From positions 99,052,026 through 99,116,025 of the forward strand of contig OW121744.1 in assembly GCA_933228675.1 (NCBI GenBank): a DNA stretch of 64,000 nt. Reading direction: 5' to 3'. Under the pieces are notes generated by a model, which had not been told where the DNA came from, made no database searches, and saw nothing but the letters and a program-made list of their open reading frames with translations. The first letter of the stretch is position 1; each line of letters begins with the position of its first letter. The position numbers were made by a program, and so were the translations under genes. Positions 12,901-24,900 of the stretch are shown piece after piece. The DNA is from Stomorhina lunata (Eukaryota > Arthropoda > Insecta > Diptera > Rhiniidae).

Positions 12901-15900
12901 GAAAATTTTTAAAATTTTGCAATTTTTATAGGAAAATTTTCAAAATTTTGCTATTTTTATAGGAAAATTTTCAAAATTTTGCTATTTTTATAGAAAAATT
13001 TTCAAAATTTTGGTATTTTTATAGGAAAATTTTCAAAATTTTGCTATTTTTATTAGAAAATCTTCAAAATTTTGCTATTTTTATAGGAAAATCTTCAAAA
13101 TTTTTCTATTTTTATAGGAAAGTTTTCAAAAGTTTGCTATTTTTATACGAAAGTTTTCAAAAATTTTTTTATAGGAAAATTTTCAAAATTATGCTATTTT
13201 TTGGGAAAATTTTTAAAGCTTTGATATTTTTATAGGAAATTTTTAAAAATTTTCTTATTTTTATAGGAAAATTTTCAAAATTTTCTTATTTATATAGGAA
13301 CATTTTCAAAATTTTACAATTTTTTTGAAAATTTTGAAAATTTTACTACAAAAATAGTAAAATTTTGAAAATTTTACTATAAAAATAGTAAAATTTTGAA
13401 AATTTTACTATAAAAATAGTAAAATTTTGAAAATTTTACTATAAAATTTTGAAAATTTTACTATAAAATTTTCAAAATTTTACTATTTTTAAAGTAAAAT
13501 TTTCAAAATTTTACTATTTTTATATTAAAATTTTCAAAATTGTACTATTTTTATAGTAAAATTTTCAAAATTTTACTAATTTGATAGCAAAATTTTCAAA
13601 ATTTTACTATTTTTATAGTAAAATTTTCAAAATTTTACTATTTTTATAGTAAAATTTTCAAAATTTTACTATTTTTATAGTAAAATTTTCAAAATTTTAC
13701 TATTTTTATAGTAAAATTTTCAAAATTTTACTATTTTTATAGTAAAATTTTCAAAACTTTACTATTTTTATAGAAAATTTTCAAAATTTTACTATTTTTA
13801 TAGAAAATTTTCAAAATTTTACTATTTTTATAGTAAAGTTTTCAAAATTTTACTATTTTTATAGTAAAATTTTCAACATTTTACTATTTTTAAGTAAAAT
13901 TTTCAAAATTTTACTATTTTTAAGTAAAATTTTCAAAATTTTACTATTTTTATAGTAAAATCTTCAAAATTTTCATATTTTTATAGTAAAATCTTCTAAA
14001 TTTTCATATTTTTATAGTAAAAATTTCAAAAATTTTACTATTTTTATAGTAAAACTTTCAAAATTTTACTGTTTTTATAGTAAAATTTTCAAAATATTAC
14101 TATTTTTATATTAAAATTTTCAAAATTTTACTAATTTGATAGCAAAATTTTCAAAATTTTACTATTTTTATAGTAAAATTTTCAAAATTTTACTATTTTT
14201 ATAGTAAAATTTTAAAAATTTTACTATTTTTGAAGTGAAATTTTAAAATTTTACTATTTTTGAAGTGAAATTTTCAAAATTTTACTATTTTTATACTATT
14301 TTTATTGTAAAATTTTCAAAATTTTACTATTTTTATAGTAAAATTTTAAAAAATTTTACTATTTTTATAGTAAAATTTTCAAAATTTTACTATTTTTATA
14401 GTAAAATTTTCAAAATTTTACTATTTTTATAGTAAAATTTTCAAAATTTTACTATTTTTATAGTAAAATTTTCAAAATTTTACTATTTTTATAGTAATAT
14501 TATCAAAATTTTACTATTTTTAAACTTTACTATTTTTATAGTAAAATTTTCAAAATTTCACTATTTTTATAGTAAAATTTTCAACATTTTACTATTTTTA
14601 AGTAAAATTTTCAAAATTTTACTATTTTTATAGTAAAATTTTCAAAATTTTACTATTTTTATAGTAAAATTTTCAAAATTTTAATATTTTTATAGTAAAA
14701 TTTTCAAAATTTTGCTATTTTGATAGTAAAATTTTCAAAATTTTACTATTTTTATAGTAAAATTTTCAAAATTTTACTATTTTTATAGTAAAATTTTACT
14801 ATTTTTATAGTAAAATTTTCAAAATTTTACTATTTTTATAGTAAAATTTTCAAAATTTTACTATTTTTATAGTAAAATTTTCAAAATTTTACTATTTTTA
14901 TAGTAAAATTTTCAAAATTTTACTATTTTTATAGTATAATTTTCAAAATTTTACTATTTTTATAGTAAAATTTTCAAAATTTTACTATTTTTATAGTAAA
15001 ATTTTCAAAATTTTACTATTTTTATAGTAAAATTTTCAAAATTTTATTATTTTTATAGTAAAATTTTGAAAATTTTATTATTTTTATAGTAAAATTTTCC
15101 CAATTTTACTATTTTTATAGTAAAATTTTCCAAATTTTACTATTTTTTTAGTCAAATTTTCAAAATTTTACTATTTTTTTAGTCAAATTTTCAAAATTTT
15201 ACTACGTATATTGTAAAATTTTTAAATTTTTACTACGTATATAGTAAAATTTTCAAAGTTTTACTTTTTATATAGTAAAATTTTCAAAATTTTACTATGT
15301 ATATAAAAAAAAAAAATTTACTACTTTTATAGTAAAATATTCAAAATTTTACTATTTTATTAGAATTTTTTTCTTTAAGAAAAATTCAATTTTAAAATCT
15401 TTGTAATTATGCACTTTTAATTATCATTAAAATATTACCTTGAAAATAAATTGCATCATTTTGCTGCTAATGCAGCAACAGTTAATTATAAGACGTTAAT
15501 AATATTTAGCTAATTACCACAATTAACTAATAATATGGCTGTGGCAGTAGCTGGAGAGGCAAGTAAAGTACCTGCTACTGCTAAAATCCAAATACTTCAG
15601 CACCTTTTCTGTTGACTTAACTCAATTAGTAAATGGAAAATGCAACAAGTCACATTCAAGACACAAAATAGAATGTCTTAAGTAGTTCTTAAGGTAAACA
15701 AGAAGACAAATATTTCGCACCTATTTTCCGCCAAGACCTTAAGAAGTTAATTAAGTGAATAAGAAGTTAAGTTAGAAAATTAAAATAGAAAATAAGATAA
15801 ATTAAGTAAAGTAGCTTTAAAGAATTTAAGTTGGTAGTTGATAGTTTATGATAATTAAATTGAATACATTCCCTTAAGTTAATTTTAAGCATATTTGCCT

Positions 15901-18900
15901 ATTCCTTTTAACTCTTTTCTATTATTTACCTATTTCTTTTTCTTATCTTTTCCTTGTTTTAGACGAACCCACTATTAACCAGGCCACCACCAATATGGTT
16001 GATGGCATCGATTTAGATGAGATTAAAGAATTTGCCAAAGCTTTCAAGTTGCGTCGTTTATCATTGGGTTTGACTCAAACTCAAGTGGGTCAAGCTCTGT
16101 CGGTTACCGAAGGTCCCGCCTATAGTCAAAGTGCCATATGCAGGTAAGCCCAAATATTTTAATTTTGCTATTTTATATTTAATCTTATAATATATTCATG
16201 TTAAACATAAAAATGTCCTTTTTTGGTTTAAATTTTTTTTCATTGTTTATTTAAAAAAAAAAATAGTATCCAAAGTCAATTTTTCTTATTACCAGAACAT
16301 AATAGGGTAAAGGAGAGAAAATAAAGTTCAACACTTTATCTTTTGGGGCCTATAAAAAAGTGCATGACTTGGGGCAAAACCGGGAGGCAACAATAATTGT
16401 TTTTCTTTTTCATCACGTAATGGTGTCCGTATATGGTTAAATATCCATAACTTAAAATAATACAAAAATCTTGCTAGCGTTAAAGATCGTCTTCTTCTTC
16501 TTCTGTTATCCTTGACTCCCAGTGGAGCATAGGGCATAATTCGTTTTTAGAAATCGCATTTGAGTACTTGAAAATTTTTTGAACTACTTAACTATTGAGT
16601 TATAAATATTATACAAAAATTGAACAACCGAGATTTTCTTATAATAACGATCGATAATAAATTTTGGACTGTTTAAAAAGTCACGATTAAGTGGCATAAT
16701 TATATCTAAAGAATCGTTTGAGCAACATATGACTATTAGACTATTAAAGAAGGCGCTCTTGAGAGACTAAATTAAATAATAGTACCAATAAAAAAAATGA
16801 AGTCAGGATTGATCCGTAGGCCTCGGACTGACTTACCCGACATATGTTTAAGACAGCGAAGGGCACCAACACATATGAAAATTTGCGATTGTATTAGTAG
16901 CAGCAGAGAAAATTTAAAAAGCTCCGTATTGCGTTCTCGCTTCACCATTTGTGTTTCATAGCGATTGGTTGATGTTTTTTGTGAGAGTTTGTAAAAAATC
17001 TCGAGCGCAAAAGTATTTTTATGCTCTTTACAATTGTTGTGTGTCGTGTATGTGTGTCAGCAGAATTTATTTGCCTATAACTAGTTATAGCAAATAAATT
17101 TCGTGCCCATGGCTGGTTTAAGACTAAGCAACTGAACTACTGTAAGCAATTGAACTATTTTTATAAAAACGATTGAATTGAGATATTGATTAAGCAATTA
17201 AACTAAACAATTTCGCCCAACAAAAATATTTAAGGATCCAGCAACTTAAGAATTTTACTATCTTAAAAGAAATTAACCAATTGCATTACCTTTAAAGAAA
17301 TGAGCTATTAAACTTAGAGCCACTGAACTATTCATAAGCAACTGAACGATTGTGGAACTGAACTATTTATTACATTAAAAAAAAACGGCATTACTTAAAG
17401 ACCCATAATTAAGCAAGTAAGCTACATATACATATGAAATAAAAAAAACTGCGTAATTGAGCTATACAAAAACAAAATTGCTTAAATCGTCTTAAAATAG
17501 ACCGAAGATTGAGTAATTTCATTTTGTTTACACTTACGACTAAATATAATGACCCCCGATTAAATAATTTGAACATTATAGGTCCCACGAATAATTCAGT
17601 GGCCCTCATAAAGTTCCACAATCCAATATTTTGCAACTGAGCTACACAATTTTAAATTTCTGACACAAGACCAACGATTAATGAATTTTATTGACGAAAT
17701 TGCCTGTTACAAGTTTTAAGATTAACGAATTTTTGTATTATATCGGGTGTTTTTTATTGAAGTATAGAACTTTAAGTTGGCATCACTTTTTTAACTGGCG
17801 GCCAAGTCAAGTGGTTAATATTTAGTTTGGTTTGCCATTTCATCATGAACAGGTTGACAAAAGAACAGCTCTTGCAAATCGTGCAAATTTATTTGGTTCA
17901 GTTCGCGAAGTTTACCTCAAGCTCCGTCCATTTTATGGTCGACATAATCGTCCATCAGAGCAATTAATTCGGTTAACCATGGATCGTTTTCGCACTACGT
18001 TTACTCTATGTGATAATACGCATCCGCAGCGACGTCGGACAGTGCGCACCGAAGAAACAATTGCCGCTGTAGAGCAAAGTGTTGAAGAGGACCCGAATGA
18101 ATCGATTCGCCACCGTGCACAGCAATTGGAGCTTTGTCCATTAACTTTATGGAAGATTTCGCGCAAAGATCTTGGCTTGCGACCTTACAAGATCCAGCTT
18201 GTGCAATAATTAAAGCCGCGAGACCATGCAATGCGTTATTTTGGTGTATGGGCCGAAAATGAGATTGATCTCGATGCTGATTTTCATCGCAAAATTTTGT
18301 TCAGTGGTGAGGCTCATTTTTGGTTGAATGGCTACGTCAACAAGCAAAATTGCCGCATTTGGAGTGAAGAGAATCCACATGAGACCCTTGAGACGCCATT
18401 ACATCCACAAAAACTGACTGTTTGGTGTGCTCTATGGGCTGGTGGAGTCATTGGGCCATACTTCTTCCGAAATAATCCTGGAGAGTCAGTTACCATAAAT
18501 GGAGACCGGTATAGAGCCATGATAACCGACCATTTTGTTCCCCAATTGGATGGCATGAATGTGGATGAGTTGTGGTTCCAACAAGACGGCGCTACATGCC
18601 ACATAGCGCACGTCACAATTGATTTATTGAAGGAAACATTCGATGAGCGCATAATTTCGCGGAATGGACCTGTCAATTGGCCACCAAGATCGTGCGATTT
18701 GACACCACTGCATTATTTTCTTTGGGGATATGTGAAGTCGCTCGTCTACGCCAACAAACCAGAAACGTTGGGAGACTTGGAAGCCAACATTCGTGGCGTT
18801 ATTGCCAACATACGGCCCCATATGCTCGAAAAAGTAGTTGAAAATTGGACCTGTAGAATTGGCTTTATTCGAGCCAGCCGCGGCGGCCACATGCCCGAAA

Positions 18901-21900
18901 TCATATTTAAACATTAATGGCATAAAATTATCCTTCCAATAAAGCCAAATTGATGGACATTAAAAAGATTTTCTTGTGTTTTATTTCAATTCGAAGTTCT
19001 ATACCTCTAAAAAAAACACCCATTATAACTCACGATTGGCAAACGAGTAACAATGAATTCAACTACTTTAAAACCAACGAATTAACGAATTTGGCTACAA
19101 CTGGGTCGCGTCTAACGAATTTAACTATTCGGAACCGACTTCTGACAAATTTGACTACTAAAAGACTTGCGAGCAATTCATATGACCAGCAAAAGGCTTT
19201 CGATTGTTAAACTTACCAACAAGATCTAGAATTGACAAGTCTGACTGCGGCAAACTAAATATTGTCGGATTAGACTGCTAAATGACAAGATGGACAAGAT
19301 TGGCTACTGCAGAACTCAAGATTGTCGAATTATGCTACTATAGGGTGTTTTTTTTATAGAGTGACATAAGAACCCAAAATCATAATAAAACAAGTAAGAA
19401 AGCGCTATAGTCGGTCAAGCCATACCATACGATACCCTTCACCACTAAGGTCAAAGGTGTTATTTTTCCTGTGTAAAGACAAATATTTGCTAAATTTTTC
19501 CATCATACAAAAATTTTCTCAAAACTTATATATTCAACCTGTTTCCGTCATTTGGACTTACATGAGAGCTAGGGTCAAATGTGGACCGATTATCTCGAAA
19601 TTTGGCAGATTGATTACAGTTGTTACAAAAATTATGCATGCAAAAAATAGACTCAAAATTTCCATTATCTTTAGATTTACGAGCGTTTTAGTGATTTTTT
19701 GTCTCATTTAGTGCGTTTTTAAAGAAGAATTTGTATGGGAGCTATGGTCAAATGTGAACCGATTTCAACAAAATTTGGTACAGTGATTTTAGTTGACATA
19801 AGTAGTATTTGTTTTAAATTTCATGAAAAATATTGATATTTGAGGCCAATATAGCAATTCCGGGAAGTGGGACCTATGGGAGGTACCATAAATAATGGAC
19901 CGATTTTGACCAATTTCAATAGCCATGGTCCCATTATCAAAAAAATTATCTGTGCCAAATTTCATCAAATTATCTTTAGAATTGCGACCTGTAGTTTGAT
20001 TACAAGGTTTACATGGGGGTCCAGCCAGCCAGCCAGACGGACGGACATCGCTAAATCGACTCAGAAAGTGATTCTAAGCCTATTGGTATACTAAAAGCTG
20101 GGTCTAAGACAAATATTTCTATGCGTTACAAACATCAGCACAAACTTATAATACCCTTTCCACCTATGGTGGTGAAGGGTGTAACAAGAAAATCGATTTT
20201 TAATATCAATGAAAAGGTCTTTATTGTAAAGAAAATCTTTTGAAATCTATTTATATAAAAATGGTGTAAAAAATGTATAGTAATTCATCAAATGAGAACG
20301 GCTAGGCCGATTTCTGTAAAAATTTTTGTCAGTTATTCGTATTTTCGAGGAGAAGGTCTTTTCGGAAGAAAATTTTGGAAAATCCCTCTGGAAAAGTCGG
20401 AAAATTGGAAAAATAGAAAATTAGTGTAAATCAATGTAAATCAAAATCCGATAGATGGCGTTGTACATTGACTTACATTTCTTTTGTAAGAAAAAACCAA
20501 ACCAAGAGAGTGAGTATGAAATCACTCACATTCTTATTAGAGTGCTATGGGAATTATGCATGTGTGTGTTAAAGCAAAGCACAATTATCCGAAAGATAAT
20601 GAATAGATCGAAATGAAGACATTTTCTTATTGGATTACTCAAATTTAGTTGGATAGTGGTCTAATTTGACAAAAAGTCTTCAATGTAAATCAAGCTTTAT
20701 GCCAATTCCGATAGATGGCGTTGTACATTGACTTACATTTCTTTTGTAAGAAAAAACCAAACAAACCAAGAGAGTGAGTAAGAAATCACTCACATTCTTA
20801 TTAGAGTGCTATGGGAATTATGCATGTGTGTGTTAAAGCAAAGCACAATTATCCGGAAGATAATGAATAGATCGAAATGAAGACATTTTCTTATTGGATT
20901 ACTCAAATTTAGTTGGATAGTGGTCTAATTTGACAAAAAGTCTTCAATGTGAATAAAGCTTTACTGCCAATTTACAAGATGCCTTTTTAAGGACACTCTG
21001 ATTATACGGTACTAGTGTAAAAAAGTAACAAAGAAGAGATATATCTTTCAAAGACTCTGGCACGCTGATTTCAATAGAGGTATTCATTTTTCTATATTAG
21101 CTCAGATAAGGACATATTTGATTTTTTGTTTGGGAAACCCTAACCATATTATTATGATCAAAGTAAGCGAAAATGTTAAAATAATTCAATGAAATATGGC
21201 TCACTCATATGCCTTTCTTGGAAAATGAATAATATCTAATGTCTAATTTGGTTTAGTTCAGTCGATTATTTCGGGTACCAACCATATATCTGTTGCTTGG
21301 TGCTAAAAGGGCCAATGTCAGTTTTCAAATGTTTTGAGTTAGTCATTGCATTAGGTTCCTCTTTTAACTCCTTTATTTTGTTCCAATAGCCAATCTTTAG
21401 CTCATCCCAGAACAGCTTTATAAGAAATTTAAGGGCCAATGTCACTCTAAAATTGTTAGTGCTAAAAGGGCCAATGTCGTCATTGGTCCTTTTATTTCAA
21501 ACATTTTTTTTTTATTTTGAAATACATAAAATCTAAATGCTAAAATGTCAACTATTTATTTCACATTTTTTTTAGCAATTTTATACCATATGTTATAAGA
21601 TATATTTGTTATAAGTTATTAGATATATACATATATCCTCTAAATTCAATAATATTTGTAGTAACATAACAAATAGTTGCTTAATAATATTGTTTTCTTG
21701 TCAATATTTCCTTGTAAAAGGTCCAATGTCACAGAAAAAAATACAAAAAATGTAAAAATTAATTAGTGCTAAAAGTGAAAATGTCATATTTTTTTCTCAA
21801 TTTGCATCTTTTTCAAAAGATTGTTTTTACCATGGATCATAATACATGTCTAACCCAAATTTATGAGCGAAACTTGGAAATTAGCTGAGCTTTCAGGAAA

Positions 21901-24900
21901 ACAAAAGCTAAAAAAATTTCATTTCTACTTTTCTCAAAACTAGTTTTTTTTTTGACATTGGCCCTTTTAGTACCAAGCCACAGATATAAAGTTTATCTGA
22001 ATTAAATTTTGTGAATAATATGGAGCATACCTTTAGGCTGCCTTTTATATACAAATCAATTTTCGCATACATTCTTTTTATAGCAAAAAATACATATGAA
22101 TGTGTCAAATTGTATTGACTTATCTCCAAATTTAAGACAATTTTAATCATAATAAAAAGAGTAGGGTTTCCCAAAATCTAACAAAGAAAAATTAATGTCA
22201 CCATTAAAATCAGCGTGCCCCAATCATTTTTGATAGATATATCTTGCTTTGTTACTAAAGAAGGGTTCGAAATTCAAGCACAGTGTTATCATCATTTTTG
22301 AAGATATATGGGTCAAGTCTTTGCCAGCGCACAAAGCTGCTTTTAAGCCAAGATTCTTTCGTAACACAACACCAGTTGATGAGAACTCCAACGAATTGAT
22401 TTATTAGAATCATCTTTAATGCTTTCCTAAACAGCGGCTACAGCTTCTTCTGTGATGTCTAACGGGATGCACATTATCAGTAACAGTAAATGTGGTCTGA
22501 ACGTGACCTATTATTCTTCGAATTAGTCGCTCTGAAATATGCGCCGATTCCTACAAAATTATATACACTGATTTCGGTTACCATAAGCAATATTTATACT
22601 AAATATTATTAAATAAATAGTGCTCTAAATAAAATTTGTAGTTGGATTTTCTTAAATAAAAATCAAACCTTTTAATATAAAAAATCTACAAAATACGCAA
22701 ATATAATGGCATATTATACGAAATCATTTAGCATTAAAATGTTTACTTAGTACTCGGGTTTTGCAAAATTATCGACTTTTTTCGGAAACCCTCCCATTAA
22801 AGATTTTACAGTTGCTTCTGATACCTTTTTGGAGCATGTGTTCCACCTGCACTTAAAATCGGACATGTTCTTGGAAATCTAACCTGTGTTCTTCAATTCC
22901 TTTTTTACCAGAGCCCAATACCTTTCCACAGGCCGAAGTTCTGGACAGTTAGATGGATTTGCCTCTCGTGGTACAAAAATGACATTATTCTTTGAGTACC
23001 ACTCAAGTGCCTTTTTTCCATAATGGCATGATGCCAAATCGGGCCAAAAAAATGTAGTCACTCTGTGCTCTCTTAAAAAGGGTAACAACCGTTTTTGTAG
23101 GCACTCCTTTATATAAATATCTGTGTTTATTGTGCCAGATGCCACAAATACTTTACTTCTTTTGCCACAACTGCAAATAGCTTCCCACACGAGAAACTTT
23201 TTAGGGAATTTTGTTTGTTTTTTTGTGCGAAACTCTTGCCGAACATTGCCCCGTTTATCAGCAACATAAAAATCTTGACCAGGAAGTTGAGAAAAGTCTG
23301 CCAGTACGTATGTTTCATCATCCATCACACAACAGGTGTATTTTTTTATAAAATCAGACTTCAATTTTTTCGCTCGTTTTTTTCCTTCTAAGTTCTTTAT
23401 AGCATTGCGATCTGGAACCTTTTGGACTTTGTATGTCTTCAGTCCAGCATAAGCTTTGACTCTATGTGCAAAATTCGTAGAACATTTCACCTTACGAGCT
23501 GCTTTTCTTAAAGAAGAGTCGCTCGACTTCTTTTGCCTTACCAATATCTGTAGGACCTTTTTTCCTCCCTGATCCAGGTTTTCTTTCAATGCTCAGGTTT
23601 TCCTTATACCGTCTGATGGCATTAGAAACCGTTCGAGGGTCAACTTTCAAATTTTTAGCTATTTTTTTAAAAGTCCATGACGGATTTTTTGAAAAGTTTT
23701 AATTATATTTTCACGAACTTTTTTTTCGCAGTCCATTTTGATTGAAATAACTATTGAAAATTAATAATTTCTAAAATAATAGTATCTGACATATCTATAG
23801 AAACTAACTTGATCAAAAAATAAATTATTTCTTGCACTATGGATAAATTTTGTCTAAAATAGTAAATGCATATTTTTTTTAGAACACTCTTTACAATTAA
23901 ATTTGTGACCAAAAACTTTATTCAGGGAAGCCATCCCTATGGGAGGTATCGAAAATATTATTCTGATTTTGGTCAAAAAGTATGGGCATTATCCCTGGAC
24001 CAAAATATGAGTCTGTGCCAAAGTTCATTAAATTATCTTTAAAATTACGACCTGTTCTTTGATAACAAGCTTACATGGATATTTGCCCAGCCAGCCGGAC
24101 GGACATCGTTAAATCAACTCAGGGAGTAATTCTGAGTCGATCGGTTAACTTAAAGATGGGTCTGAGACAAACAACAGCAATAACCTAATATACCATTTCC
24201 AACAATTGTGGTGAAGTGTGTTAAAATTGAGATTTTATAGCCCAGCTATTGAGCAAATTAAAGTTGAGGTAAAAAGTTCGTATTCTATACAGATGCCTTT
24301 GAGTACAATAGACCGATAAAAACGGTTATACATTTTTTTTCGATATCATCTTTGTAGAGAGTGCATTAAAAAAGGCAATTAATATCACTCCATCGGGCAT
24401 TTCTTCGATGTGTACAAAAAGAGGCCAGATATGCAGAAACTTAAACGACTGGCGTCGATTGGACTCCTATGTGAGTCTTGTGTTTGTTGTTTTGAACTAC
24501 TCGCGCTGTTTGGGGTATCTACTGTTTGCACAGTTCTGGGTACTTATTTTTTCTCATTCAAACTTAGTTATCCACCTCTCAAAGTTTGATTTTCCTGTGC
24601 AAAGTCTTGATAATGAAAAATATTAGATCTCACAAACTAATAAACCGACAGCTTTCAAATTTTTAACCCTAGAATGTCATCCTTCGTCAAAATGACTACG
24701 GAAAATTTTACTTTCAAATTAAAACAAAAAAAGAGGTCTATAATATGTTAAGTTTTTATTAATAATTAAGAAATAAACAAATGAATTTCTTTAAAAATTT
24801 ATTAAAAAGAGACTATTAATACATAAGAATACAATTTTGGTATCTATTTTTGCTCACGAAGAGTTTTATAGTCTCTTGAAGTATACATAGTCAAAATGAC

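Larger units (their letters stand above)
2757..15962 (+). other. pdm3: pdm3 intron of 13.2 kb before the POU exons
   Basis: Runs from GTGAGT to TTGTTTTAG. It holds an interspersed repeat (2940-3720), three minisatellite arrays (4745-6957, 9600-11075, 12610-15360) and AT-rich stretches with no ORF of merit at 3721-4744, 6958-9599, 11076-12609 and 15361-15962. The last stretches are the least repetitive and are where intronic enhancers could lie, but no site can be named by eye. Confidence 0.85.
17745..19021 (+). mobile_element. DD41D (rosa-type) mariner element, defective
   Basis: About 1.28 kb with ~28-bp terminal inverted repeats: both ends read GGGTGTTTTTT then, after a few bases, GTATAGAACTT. 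TA-rich flanks fit TA insertion. Between the ends lies an interrupted transposase gene with the paired helix-turn-helix part and the DDD domain. The family name rests on the 41-residue spacing between the second and third catalytic positions. Breaks are described in the two pseudogene parts. Confidence 0.9.

Noticed and set aside
18332..18923. Minus-strand ORFs over the mariner
   Set aside because: Antisense shadows of the transposase.
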